12,362 nucleotides of DNA from Thermus sp. JCM 17653 (GTDB lineage Bacteria > Deinococcota > Deinococci > Deinococcales > Thermaceae). The DNA lies in NCBI GenBank assembly GCA_001311585.1, contig BBBN01000024.1, forward strand, positions 1 through 12,362. The letters run 5' to 3'. Position 1 is the first letter of the stretch. Each line of letters begins with the position of its first letter. The position numbers and the translations under genes were made by a program. The notes under the pieces were generated by a model. The model had not been told where the DNA came from, searched no databases, and saw only the letters and a list, made by a program, of their open reading frames with translations. This document shows, piece by piece, positions 1-7,036 of the stretch.

Positions 1-220
1 CCAGAGGGTTTTGCTCCCGCAGGCGGTGCAGCTCGGCGAAGAGGGCCTCGAGGTCCAGGCGCACCAGGTCCAAAAGCCCGGGGGTGGGCCTCAGGGCCCG
101 CCAAGCCCAGGGCGCCTTGAGGAGGGCCTGGGCCAGGGCGTAGCCCCAGGGGTCGCCCTGGGGGAGGTCCAAAGAGAGGAGGTCCAGGGGCCGCTTGGGC
201 AGCTCCATGGGCTCCATCAT
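1..220 (-). CDS. Unrecognised protein, N-terminal part only (cut by window edge)
   Basis: The frame is open from an ATG at 220 down to the window edge, giving 73 residues that begin MMEPMELPKRP. It is rich in Leu, Ala and Pro, and I see no signal peptide, membrane segment or known motif. A second ATG at 217 and a third at 208 are also possible starts; the one at 208 has GGAG only a few bases before it. The gene lies downstream of tRNA-Lys on the same strand, separated by a GC-rich hairpin. Its third-position GC bias matches the neighbouring genes, which supports real coding. I do not recognise the family and propose no function. Confidence 0.55.
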   Translation of the reverse strand, partial: MMEPMELPKRPLDLLSLDLPQGDPWGYALAQALLKAPWAWRALRPTPGLLDLVRLDLEALFAELHRLREQNPL

Positions 221-228
221 AAGGGCTT

Positions 229-249
229 CCCCCGGGTTTCCCCCGGGGG
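229..249 (-). terminator. GC hairpin between tRNA-Lys and the next gene
   Basis: An 8-bp perfect inverted repeat (229-236 pairs with 242-249) encloses a 5-base loop and begins 4 bases past the tRNA 3' end. No T-run follows on the minus strand, so it may stop transcription weakly or simply mark the tRNA 3' end for processing. The hairpin is seen; termination is inferred. Confidence 0.4.
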
Positions 250-252
250 CCT

Positions 253-328
253 TGGTGGGCCGCACAGGACTCGAACCTGTAACCCACCGATTAAGAGTCG
301 GTTGCTCTACCGGTTGAGCTAGCGGCCC
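253..328 (-). tRNA. tRNA-Lys (anticodon CTT)
   Basis: The minus strand folds as a 76-base tRNA. The 7-bp acceptor stem pairs 322-328 with 257-263, the D-arm contains AGCTCAACCGGTAGAGC, and the T-loop has GGTTCGAGTCC. The discriminator is A and the CCA end is encoded (253-255). The anticodon loop reads CTCTTAA between CCGA and TCGG, so positions 34-36 are CTT and the tRNA reads the lysine codon AAG, the common lysine codon in this GC-rich genome. A promoter lies immediately upstream (343-370). Confidence 0.97.
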
Positions 329-342
329 AAACGCCAAAGGCT

Positions 343-370
343 AGTGTAGCCCCCCTTTTCTCCCTGTCAA
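343..370 (-). promoter_or_regulatory. Promoter of tRNA-Lys
   Basis: On the minus strand TTGACA (365-370) and TACACT (343-348) are separated by 16 bases. The -35 hexamer is a perfect consensus and overlaps the TGA stop of thiN (367-369). A start near 336 would leave a leader of only about 8 bases before the tRNA. Confidence 0.75.
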
Positions 371-978
371 GGGAAGAGGTAAAGGAGGGCCCGCCCCCTT
401 TCCACGCGGACCTTCAGGGGCCCCAGGGCCTGGTTTTCCAGGGTGCGGGTGGTGGCCCGGAGGAAGGTGGGAGGGAGGTCCCAGCGGGCCCCTTCCACCC
501 CTAGGGTGGCCTCGGGGAAGGGGAGGAGGCTGAAGGGGCTTCCCGGCCTCACGGGGAGCCCGTGGGTCCCGGGCAGAAGGGGGAAGGCCCAGGTGAGGCC
601 GTCGGTGAGCGCCACCCGGCTTCCCCTCTCCGCCAGGAGAAAGGCCAGCTCCAGGTGGGCCAGGGTGTGGTCCAGCCGCCCGCCAAGGGCCCCAAGACCA
701 AGCACCTCCTCCGCCCCAAGCTCCAGGGCCTTGCGGAAGAGGGCCTCCCCGTCGGTGAGGTCCTTGTCCCGGGGCAGGACCTCCTTGGGCACGGGAAGGG
801 CTTCCTGGAGCCAGGGAGGGCTCGAGTCCATGTCCCCCAGCCAAAGCTCCAAGGGAAGCCCCAGGGCCAGGGCGTGCCGGGCCCCCGAGTCCGCCGCCCA
901 GAGGCGAAAACCTTCCAGCCTTTCCCTTAGCCCCTCCGTCGCCAAAAGGGGGCCTCCGAGGAGGAGGGCGAGCCTCAT
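367..978 (-). CDS. thiN: Thiamine pyrophosphokinase
   Basis: This enzyme transfers pyrophosphate from ATP to thiamine, giving the cofactor thiamine diphosphate (EC 2.7.6.2) in the cytoplasm. The intact 203-residue protein shows the family motifs in order: AADSGARH (about 28-35), GDMDS (48-52), DKDLTDGE (71-78) and GGRLDHTLAH (99-108). The Asp residues of GDMDS and DKDLTD bind metal and diphosphate, and the RLDHTLAH stretch contributes to the thiamine and nucleotide sites. The length is normal for bacterial members. The ATG at 978 overlaps the TGA of the upstream ABC gene (ATGA), so the two are probably translationally coupled; GGAGG lies unusually close before the start. No THI-box riboswitch is visible upstream. 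No frame break occurs here. Confidence 0.93.
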   Translation of the reverse strand: MRLALLLGGPLLATEGLRERLEGFRLWAADSGARHALALGLPLELWLGDMDSSPPWLQEALPVPKEVLPRDKDLTDGEALFRKALELGAEEVLGLGALGGRLDHTLAHLELAFLLAERGSRVALTDGLTWAFPLLPGTHGLPVRPGSPFSLLPFPEATLGVEGARWDLPPTFLRATTRTLENQALGPLKVRVERGRALLYLFP

Positions 979-1993
979 CCCTCCAAGGCTACCGCCTGGG
1001 CGAGGTCCAGGTGAAGGCCTGCCCTTTCCCCCTCCCTTGGGCCCTCGGGGGCCTCGAGGTAGAGCCTAACCCCCTTCGTACCCCTTTGGCGTGAAGCCAG
1101 GGCGTGGAGGTCTTGCGGGTCACCGGGGCCAGCATGGGGTGGTATCACCCGCACCCAAAGCCCCACCCGGGGACCGAAGAAGAGGCGCTCCTCCACCACC
1201 CCTGGCCAAGGCCCCCCCAGGGCGAGGGCCCTTGGGGGAAGGAGGTGGGCCTTGGGAGGAAGCCCCAGGGCCTGGCTCTCCTCGAGGGAGAGGAGGTTCT
1301 TGTGCCCCAGGAAGCGGGCGGCCCAAAGGTCCTTGGGGCGGGCGTAGACCTCCTCGGGCCCGCCCACCTGGACCAGGCGCCCCTCCCTTAGGAGGCCACC
1401 CGGTGGGCGAGGAGGAAGGCCTCCCCCTGGTCGTGGGTCACCAGGAGGGTGGTGACCCCTTCCTCCTTCAGGGTCTTGCGGAGGAAGAACAGGAGTTCCT
1501 CCCGAAGCCTTAGGTCCAAGGCCCCCAAGGGCTCGTCCAGGAGGAGGAGCCTGGGCCTAGGGGCCAGGGCCCGGGCCAGGGCCACCCTTTGTTGCTCCCC
1601 TCCCGAAAGCTCCTTGGGGCGCTTCCCGGCGTGGGGGGTGAGTTCCATCCTTTCCAAAAGCTCTGCCACCCGGGCTTCCCGCGCTCCCTTGGGCCAGCGG
1701 GCCTCCACCAGGCCGAAGGCGATGTTTTCCGCCACCGTGAGGTGGGGAAAGAGGGCGTAGTCCTGAAAGAGGAAGCCCACCCTCCGCCTTTCCGGGGGCA
1801 GGGGGGTGAGGTCCTCCCCGCCAAAGCGCACGAAGCCCCCATCGGGCCTAAGAAGCCCGGCGACGAGCTTGAGGAGGGTGCTCTTCCCGCTTCCCGAAGG
1901 CCCGAGAAGGGCCAGGGTCTCCCCCTCGGCCACGGAAAGCCCTACGGATAGGCGGAACCCGGGGAAGGCCTTTTCCAAGGAAAGCTCCAGCAC
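975..1993 (-). CDS. ABC transporter ATP-binding protein, frame broken near 1389
   Basis: This is the ATPase subunit of an import-type ABC transporter. The N-terminal part has Walker A GPSGSGKST (31-39), the Q-loop FQDYALFPHLTV with Gln77, signature LSGGEQQ (129-135), Walker B LLLLDEP (149-155) and the H-loop His187. The frame stops at 1388, but the family sequence LREGRLVQVGGPEEVYARP resumes at once in another frame and runs to 975. One base is missing near 1388-1391, where GTGGCC-TCCTAAGG would become GTGGCCGTCCTAAGG. The repaired protein is about 339 residues, longer than ThiQ and closer to PotA/FbpC-type ATPases with a C-terminal regulatory domain. The GTG start at 1993 directly abuts GGGAGG, so the start is uncertain. 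Overlap with thiN makes thiamine import a reasonable guess, but no permease or binding protein is in view. Linkage of an ABC protein to cycA is known in T. thermophilus. Confidence 0.85.
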
Positions 1994-2008
1994 CCTCCCA
2001 TTAAATCA

Positions 2009-2039
2009 GGAAGGCCCGGGGGGCTTCCCCGGGCCTTCC
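2009..2039 (-). terminator. Hairpin terminator/attenuator after cycA
   Basis: A 13-bp perfect inverted repeat (GGAAGGCCCGGGG at 2009-2021 and its complement at 2027-2039) with a 5-base loop lies 12 bases past the cycA stop. The minus-strand tail is only weakly T-rich (GATTT), so some read-through into the ABC-thiN pair, whose start is just 15 bases further on, is plausible. Confidence 0.65.
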
Positions 2040-2050
2040 CTTGGCCGGCC

Positions 2051-2497
2051 TTACTTCAGGCCGAGCTTCTTCCGCTCCTCCAGCACCTGCTGAGGGGTGA
2101 GCTTCTTGTCCCGGAGGGCCTTCACCTCGGCCGCGGTGAAGGGCTTGAAGCCCTGCACCTTCTTATCGTCGCCCCAGGCGGTGGCGATGTGGTTGAGGAG
2201 GGCGGCGATCTCCTCGTCCTTGAGGCCGTTGTAGGCGGGCATGGCCCCGTTGTATTTCATGCCCTTCACCTCGATCTGCCCCTGCAGGCCCCAAAGGAGG
2301 ACCTTGATGAGGTACTCCCGCCCCCCCTGCTTGGAGAGGATCTCCGCCACGTGGCCCGCCAGGGGCGGGAAGGCCCCGGGGATGCCCTGCCCGTTCGCCT
2401 GGTGGCACCCCGCGCACTGGGCGTAGAGCTTGGCGCCGTCCGCCTGGGCCAGGGCCAGGCCGCCGAGAAGGAGGAAAGCCATAAGGGTCCGCTTCAT
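2051..2497 (-). CDS. cycA: Cytochrome c-552, soluble electron carrier
   Basis: This small c-type cytochrome carries electrons in the periplasm to the terminal oxidase. The 148 residues start with a Sec signal peptide (about 1-17, ending LALA). Heme is attached at CAGCH (Cys28, Cys31, His32), and the second axial ligand is Met86. In mature numbering these are His15 and Met69, the ligands of T. thermophilus cytochrome c-552. The long C-terminal tail ending [11 protein letters not shown] is the hallmark of the Thermus protein and helps identify the genus. Several residues differ from the T. thermophilus sequence as I recall it (for example QANGQG and LLWG), suggesting another species. The ATG at 2497 follows GGAGG. 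It is divergent from the sox operon, for which it is the likely electron acceptor. The frame is intact. Confidence 0.96.
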   Translation of the reverse strand: MKRTLMAFLLLGGLALAQADGAKLYAQCAGCHQANGQGIPGAFPPLAGHVAEILSKQGGREYLIKVLLWGLQGQIEVKGMKYNGAMPAYNGLKDEEIAALLNHIATAWGDDKKVQGFKPFTAAEVKALRDKKLTPQQVLEERKKLGLK

Positions 2498-2515
2498 CTT
2501 TACCCTCCGGGGTAT

Positions 2516-2544
2516 AGGGTAGTTTGTCCCTGGTGTCCCGTCAA
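2516..2544 (-). promoter_or_regulatory. Promoter of cycA
   Basis: On the minus strand TTGACG (2539-2544) is followed after 17 bases by TACCCT (2516-2521), a common Thermus -10 form. The expected start near 2509 lies right at the GGAGG ribosome site (2504-2508), giving a very short leader. Confidence 0.75.
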
Positions 2545-2545
2545 G

Positions 2546-2554
2546 GGGTGTACC
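2546..2554 (+). repeat. GGGTGTACC, copy 1 of a direct repeat (copy 2 at 2703-2711)
   Basis: The same nine bases occur immediately upstream of the cycA -35 box and again just past the predicted sox start point. One copy near each of two divergent promoters makes a shared regulator site conceivable. The repeat is seen; the role is inference. Confidence 0.3.
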
Positions 2555-2571
2555 TTTAGCCTAGCTTAAGG
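2553..2571. promoter_or_regulatory. Imperfect palindrome upstream of cycA promoter
   Basis: CCTTTAGC and GCTTAAGG are separated by 3 bases and are complementary except for one mismatch. A second small inverted repeat, ACCCC-TT-GGGGT, follows at 2577-2588. Both lie upstream of the cycA -35, where an activator or repressor could bind. No matching regulator gene is in the window. Confidence 0.3.
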
Positions 2572-2661
2572 CGCTTACCCCTTGGGGTGTAAACAGGAAG
2601 GTGTCGGGATAAGGGAAAGGGGGTTTGTGAATAAGTACACAGAAGTTTGCACCCCAGGCCC

Positions 2662-2690
2662 TTGATTTTTCCCTGACCTGCGGGTATGGT
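2662..2690 (+). promoter_or_regulatory. Promoter of the sox operon
   Basis: TTGATT (2662-2667), a 17-base spacer and TATGGT (2685-2690) fit a sigma-A promoter, with transcription expected from about 2697. This leaves a leader of about 30 bases before the soxW start. Confidence 0.6.
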
Positions 2691-2711
2691 ACAAATGTCC
2701 TTGGGTGTACC
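2688..2711. promoter_or_regulatory. Candidate operator over the sox -10 and start point
   Basis: GGTACA (2688-2693) and TGTACC (2706-2711) form a perfect 6-bp inverted repeat with a 12-base spacer. It begins inside the -10 box and covers the predicted start point, the usual place for a repressor site. Binding is inferred from position only. Confidence 0.35.
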
Positions 2712-2726
2712 CAGGCGGTGTGGAGT

Positions 2727-3154
2727 ATGTACGTATACCGGGTACTTTGGACGCTCCTCCTCACGGGCTTGGCCCTGGCCGCCCCGGACTTCGGTCGCTG
2801 GTACCCCTTGCCCCAGGCCCAGGCCCTGGCCCAGGCCCACGGGCGGGTGGTCATGGTCTACTTCCACAGCCCCCACTGCCCCTACTGCGACCAGATGAAC
2901 ACCTTCGTCCTCTCCGACCCCGCCGTAAGCCGCCTTTTGGAGGAGCGGTTCGTGGTGGCCTCCGTGGGCACCGAAACCCCGGAAGGGCAGGAGCTTGCCC
3001 GGCGCTTCCGGGTGCCCGGAACCCCTACCTTTGTCTTCCTCGTTCCCCGCAAGGGGCGTGGGAAGAGGTGGGCCGGCTTTTTGGCAGCCGGCCCCGGGCG
3101 CAGTTCCTGGAGGAGTTGCGCCAGATGTGTGCCAAAGGAGGTGCGTGTGAATAG
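2727..3154 (+). CDS. soxW: SoxW-like periplasmic thioredoxin, frame broken near 3055
   Basis: A signal peptide (about 18 residues, ending LALA) precedes a thioredoxin fold with the redox motif CPYC inside YFHSPHCPYCDQM and the cis-proline segment VPGTPTFVF. Such proteins keep the SoxY carrier cysteine reduced or assist cytochrome c maturation. At the G4 run 3053-3056 one G appears to be missing; with G5 the protein continues AWEEVGRLFGSRP to a TAG at 3152-3154, about 142 residues. As printed, the first frame runs on into the next gene and would give a false fusion. ATG 2727 is preferred to GTG 2718 because it gives a clean signal peptide. It is first in the sox operon and its end overlaps the soxY start by 8 bases. 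The name soxW rests on context; a general thiol-disulfide protein is the alternative. Confidence 0.8.
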
Positions 3155-3596
3155 GCGAGCGTTTTTGAAGGCAACCGGCGTGACCCTGGGGGCCGTGGCC
3201 CTCTCGGGGCTTCCCGTAAGCCCAAGGCCTCGAGGGCGAGGACCTGGCCAATCTGGAAAAGGCCCTAAAGGAGACCCTGGGCAAGGGATTCAAGGACCTC
3301 ACCCCCTCCGACCTGGTGAAGCTCACCATGCCCGCCATCGCCGAAAGCGGGGCCAACGTGCCCGCCGAGGTGGAGGTGAACCTGCCTTCGGCCAGGTGAA
3401 GGTCATCCACCTCTTCGCCGACAAGAACCCCACTCCCCTCCTGGTGAGCTTCATGCCCATGAAGGCCCTCCCCTACTACGCCACCCGGGTGCGCCTGGCG
3501 GAGACCACGGCCATTCGGGCGGTGGTGGAGACGGCGGACGGGAAGCTCCTTCTGGCCTCGGCCAGCACCCGGGTCACGGTGGGCGGGTGCGGTTAA
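3147..3596 (+). CDS. soxY: SoxY, sulfur-carrier protein, two frame breaks
   Basis: SoxY holds the sulfur substrate on a C-terminal cysteine during thiosulfate oxidation and pairs with SoxZ. The GTG start at 3147 follows AAAGGAGGT (3134-3142) and opens a twin-arginine signal (MNRRAFLK), as expected because SoxYZ is exported folded. The body includes VKVIHLFADKNPTPLL and the tail GGCG. Two breaks occur. Near 3222-3230 two bases are missing or one is added (a loss of GC would give VSAQGLEGED, a sensible cleavage region). Near 3389 one base is missing (LP-FGQVKV). Together they restore one frame of about 150 residues. The tail is one Gly shorter than the canonical GGCGG. It lies 4 bases before the GTG codon proposed for soxZ. 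Confidence 0.85.
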   Translation: MNRRAFLKATGVTLGAVALSGLPVSPRPRGRGPGQSGKGPKGDPGQGIQGPHPLRPGEAHHARHRRKRGQRARRGGGEPAFGQVKVIHLFADKNPTPLLVSFMPMKALPYYATRVRLAETTAIRAVVETADGKLLLASASTRVTVGGCG

Positions 3597-3604
3597 GGAG
3601 GTGA
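3596..3604 (+). promoter_or_regulatory. Strong ribosome binding site that questions the soxZ start
   Basis: AGGAGGTGA is an almost perfect anti-16S match. It overlaps the GTG at 3601 used by the open frame, but it is ideally spaced for the ATG at 3608, which is out of frame unless one base is missing after 3612. Confidence 0.6.
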
Positions 3605-3933
3605 ACCATGCGATTCGCGTGATCGTACGCACGACCCCGGCCAAGCCCAAGGCGGGCGAGGAGTTTAAGCTCCAGGCGGTGGCCCAGCACCCCAACGAGC
3701 CCGGTACCCGCCGGGACGCCGAGGGGAAGCTCATCCCCGCCAAGTACATCAACCTGGTGGAGGTCTACTTTGAGGGGGAGAAGGTGGCGGAAGCCCGCCC
3801 CGGGCCCTCCACCAGCGCCAACCCTCTCTACGGCTTCAAGTTCAAGGCGGAGAAGCCCGGGACCTTCACCGTCAAGCTCAAGGACACCGACGGGGACACC
3901 GGCGAGGGCACGGCCAAGCTGGAGCTGGCCTAG
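3601..3933 (+). CDS. soxZ: SoxZ, partner subunit of the SoxYZ carrier
   Basis: SoxZ forms the heterodimer that presents the SoxY cysteine to the other Sox enzymes in the periplasm. It has no signal peptide of its own, as is usual, since it leaves the cell with the Tat-exported SoxY. The protein shows the family pattern of a short beta-sandwich: QAVAQHPNEPGTR near the N-terminus, INLVEVYFEGEKV in the middle, and KPGTFTVKLKDTDGDTGEG before the end. The open frame from GTG 3601 gives 110 residues. The ribosome site fits ATG 3608 better; adding one base after 3612 gives MRIRVIVR, a more typical SoxZ start, and about 108 residues. The rest of the frame is intact to TAG 3931-3933. Confidence 0.9.
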   Translation: MNHAIRVIVRTTPAKPKAGEEFKLQAVAQHPNEPGTRRDAEGKLIPAKYINLVEVYFEGEKVAEARPGPSTSANPLYGFKFKAEKPGTFTVKLKDTDGDTGEGTAKLELA

Positions 3934-3974
3934 GGCGGGCGCGGAAAACCCGGGCGCCCTTATGGAGGTGGCGT

Positions 3975-4747
3975 ATGCGGAGGGCGGTATGGGTGGCGCT
4001 TCTCCTCCTGGCTGTAGCCCTAGCCAGGGGGATGTGGACCCCAGGGAGGAGGCCAAGCGCCAGAAGGAGCTTTTGCTCCAGACCGCGGGCATCCTCCCCA
4101 CGGAGCTGGTGGTGGCGCAAGGGGAGGAGCTTTTTAACCGCAAAGGGCCTTCGGGCAAGACCATGGCCGAGTGCGACTTCGGCCTGGGCAAAGGGGTCCT
4201 GGAAGGCGCGGCGGCGAGGCTTCCCCGCTACTTCCTGGACACCAACCGGGTGGAGGACCTGGACAGCCGCATCCTCACCTGCATGACCCGGGTCCAGGGC
4301 TTCAAACCCGAGCAAATCAAGCGCTCCGAGGTGGTGGCCATCGCCTTTTACATCGCCAGCAAGTCCACGGGGCATAGGATCCAGGTGCGCCTCCTCTTCC
4401 CGGAGGAGCGGGAGCTTTACGCCCTAGGGGAGAAGCTCTTTTACGCCCGCACCGGGGCCCGGGACGTGGGGTGCGCCACCTGCCACGTGACCTACGTGGG
4501 CCGGCGCGCTGGGGTCCTGCCCTACGCCGACGTTCTGGGCAAGGACAAGTCCTGGACGCACTGGCCCGCTTACCGCTACTCCAACGACCAGATCTGGACC
4601 ATGCAGGACCGCATCCGGGCCTGCTACGGCAACATCGCCCACCCCCAGCCTGCCCTTTACTCCCAGCCCATCCTGGCCCTGGAGCTCTTCCTGGCCTACC
4701 ACGCGAACGGGGCCTTGGTGGAGGAGTGGCCTGCCTTCGTGCGGTGA
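3975..4747 (+). CDS. soxA: SoxA (copy 1), mono-heme subunit of the SoxAX cytochrome; frame broken near 4024
   Basis: With SoxX, SoxA oxidatively joins thiosulfate to the SoxY cysteine. ATG 3975 follows GGAGGT and starts a Sec signal peptide (MRRAVWVALLLL). One C seems lost at 4024-4025: restoring it turns ALARGMW into ALAQGDVDPREEAKRQ and gives one frame of about 257 residues. Heme binds at CATCH (Cys167, Cys170, His171), and Cys217 in RIRACYGN sits at the position of the SoxA heme-ligating cysteine. The N-terminal half has no heme motif but keeps Cys67 and Cys103, which probably form the disulfide that replaces the first heme in mono-heme SoxA proteins. It is followed 9 bases later by soxX1, and a related second copy lies at 7588-8380. 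Confidence 0.9.
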
Positions 4748-4756
4748 GGAGGAAGC

Positions 4757-5329
4757 ATGCGGAAGGTTCTCGTAGCCCTTTTCGCCCTGGGTCTGGCCTT
4801 CGCCCTGGCCCAGCGCTACTTCGCCGAGGAGGAGCTTAAGCGGGTTGCCGCCGGGGGGAAGGCCTACGCCGAGGTCTTCGCCAACCAAAGGCCCGACCAG
4901 GCCCTGTGCTCCCTCCACCGAAACCGTCTCCCCGCCGACCTCCTTCCCCAGTTCCTGGAAGAGCAACGCGCCCTGATCAAGTATCCCGCTTCCGGGAAGC
5001 TCATGGGGGACTGGAGGAAGGGCGGCGCCATCTTCAACAACCTGCAGAAGGCCAACTGCTTCTCCTGCCACTTCGGCTCCCCGGTCCACCTGGGGGGAGA
5101 TGTGGGGCCGAGCCTGGAGAAGTACGGCCTAAAGCGGGGCCAGTCGGAGGCGGTGCAGCGCTACACCTACGAGGTGATCTACAACTCCTGGGCCTACTTC
5201 CCCTGCACGGTCATGTACCGCTTCGGGGCCCAGGGCCTCCTCACCCCGGAGGAGATCGCCGACGTGGTGGCCTACCTTCTGGATCCCGAAAGCGACTTCA
5301 ACACCAAGCCGGCGGTGGGGTCCAGATGA
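4757..5329 (+). CDS. soxX: SoxX (copy 1), small cytochrome subunit of SoxAX
   Basis: SoxX receives the electrons released when SoxA couples the substrate to SoxY. The intact 190-residue protein has a Sec signal peptide (about 1-18) and a single heme site, CFSCH (Cys101, Cys104, His105). Met153 in FPCTVMYRFG is the likely second ligand. The C-terminal helix LTPEEIADVVAYLLDP is typical of this cytochrome class. Cys51 and Cys150 are extra cysteines conserved at identical positions in the second SoxX, so they may form a disulfide near the heme. The ribosome site GAGGAGGAAGC precedes ATG 4757. The stop overlaps the soxB start (ATGA at 5326-5329), suggesting coupled translation. Confidence 0.93.
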   Translation: MRKVLVALFALGLAFALAQRYFAEEELKRVAAGGKAYAEVFANQRPDQALCSLHRNRLPADLLPQFLEEQRALIKYPASGKLMGDWRKGGAIFNNLQKANCFSCHFGSPVHLGGDVGPSLEKYGLKRGQSEAVQRYTYEVIYNSWAYFPCTVMYRFGAQGLLTPEEIADVVAYLLDPESDFNTKPAVGSR

Positions 5330-7036
5330 ACCGCAGGGAGCTCCTTCAGCTTCTTTCCGCCCTGGCTGTCCTGGGGCCTAGGGGGGCGGCGAAGGCCCTG
5401 GAAAACCCCCAATCCCTCTACGACCTCCCCCCTTACGGGGACGCCACCCTCCTTTACTTCTCCGACCTCCACGGCCAGGCCTTTCCCCACTACTTCATGG
5501 AGCCCCCGAACCTCATCGCCCCCAAGCCCCTCATGGGCCGCCCCGGTTACCTCACGGGGGAGGCCGTCCTCCGCTACTACGGCGTGGAGCGGGGCACGCC
5601 CCTCGCCTACCTCCTCTCCTACCTAGACTTCGTGGAGCTCGCCCGCGCTTGGGCCATAGGGGGATGAGCGCCCTTACCGCCCTCATCCGCGACCAGAAGG
5701 CACGGGTGGAGGCGGAGGGGGGTAAGGCCCTGGTCCTGGACGGCGGGGACACCTGGACCAACTCCGGGCTTTCCCTCCTCACCCAAGGGGAGGCCATCGT
5801 GGCGTGGCAGAACCTGGTGGGGGTGGACCACATGGTCTCCCACTGGGAATGGACTGGGGCGGGAGCGGGTGGAGGAACTCCTTAGGGTTTTCCGGGGAGA
5901 GTTCCTCTCCTACAACATCGTGGACGAGCTTTTCGGGGACCCTCTCTTCCCCGCCTACCGCATCCACCAGGTGGGGCCTTACGCCCTGGCGGTGGTGGGA
6001 GCGAGCTACCCTTACGTCAAGGTCTCCCACCCCGAGACCTTCACGGAGGGGCTTTCCTTCGCCCTGGACGAGAAGAGGCTCCAGGAAGCGGTGGACAAGG
6101 CCCGCGCCGAGGGGGCGAACGCGTGGTCCTCCTCTCCCACAACGGGATGCAGCTGGACGCCGCCTTGGCGGAGCGGGTCCGGGGGATTGACCTCATCCTC
6201 TCCGGCCACACCCACGACCTCACCCCCAGGCCCTGGCGGGTGGGGCGGACCTGGATCGTGGCGGGAAGCGCCGCCGGGAAGGCCCTGATGCGGGTGGACC
6301 TGAAGCTCTGGCGGGAGGGGATCGCGAACCTTCGGGCGCGGGTGCTCCCCGTTCTCGCGGAGCACCTGCAAGCCGAGGACGTGGAGGCCTTCCTCAGGGC
6401 CCAGCTCGCCCCGCACCGGGATCACCTCTTCGCCCCCTTGGCGGTTTCCGAGACCCTCCTCTACAAGCGGGACACCCTCTACTCCACCTGGGACCAGCTG
6501 GTGGGGGAGGCGGTGAAGGCCCTCTACCCCGAGGTGGAGGTGGTCTTCAGCCCGGCGGTGCGCTGGGGGACCACCGTCCTGCCCGGGCAGGCCATCACCC
6601 GGGACCACCTCTACGCCTTTACCGGCTTCACCTACCCCGAGCTCTATCTCTTTTACCTGCGGGGGGAGCAGATCAAGGGCCTTCTGGAGGACATCGCCAG
6701 CAACGTCTTCACCCCCGACCCCTTCTACCAGCAAGGCGGGGACGTGAGCCGGGTCTATGGCCTCCGCTACGTCCTGGACCCCGACGCCCCCACCGGGGAG
6801 AGGGTCCGGGAGGTGGAGGCGAACGGCAAGCCCCTGGACCCAAACCGCCGCTACCTGGCGGCCGCCTACGGGGGGAGGCTCCAGCGGGTGGGGGAGGCGA
6901 AGCCGGCCACGAGCCCAGGCCCATCTACGAGGTCTTGGCGGGCTACCTGAAGTCCGTGGGCCGGGTGCGCGTCCCGCCCGAGCCCAACGTCAAGGTTTTG
7001 GGGCGCAACTACCGCGTGCCGGAGGTGTGGGAATGA
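5326..7036 (+). CDS. soxB: SoxB, sulfate thiol esterase (metallophosphoesterase fold), four frame breaks
   Basis: SoxB hydrolyses the terminal sulfonate from the SoxY cysteine, releasing sulfate; it uses a di-manganese centre. The N-terminus (MNRRELLQLL) resembles a Tat signal. Metal-binding motifs are in order: FSDLHGQ (Asp47, His49), GGDTW (Asp142), SHWEWT, LSHNGM (His273) and SGHTHD (His296, His298). The 5'-nucleotidase-like C-terminal domain follows. The frame breaks near 5647 (one base), 5853 (two bases, ACCCTG to ACTG), 6122 (one) and 6906 (one). Restoring five bases gives a single frame of 571 residues, normal for SoxB. No substitution stop was seen in the repaired frame. It overlaps soxX1 and soxX2 by ATGA at both ends, tying the three genes into one coupled unit. 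Confidence 0.92.

Noticed and set aside
1994..2050. THI-box (TPP) riboswitch before the ABC-thiN pair
   Set aside because: The space holds only the 31-base cycA hairpin and about 15 more bases, too short for the aptamer, and its conserved core is absent.
2718..3596. A single 292-residue thioredoxin-SoxY fusion
   Set aside because: The middle of that frame is low-complexity out-of-frame translation. The real SoxW end, the Tat signal start and its own ribosome site show two genes joined by an indel.
2556..3752. 398-residue minus-strand open frame opposite soxW-soxY
   Set aside because: It is an antisense shadow of GC-rich coding DNA with no family features and covers the promoter region and several genes.
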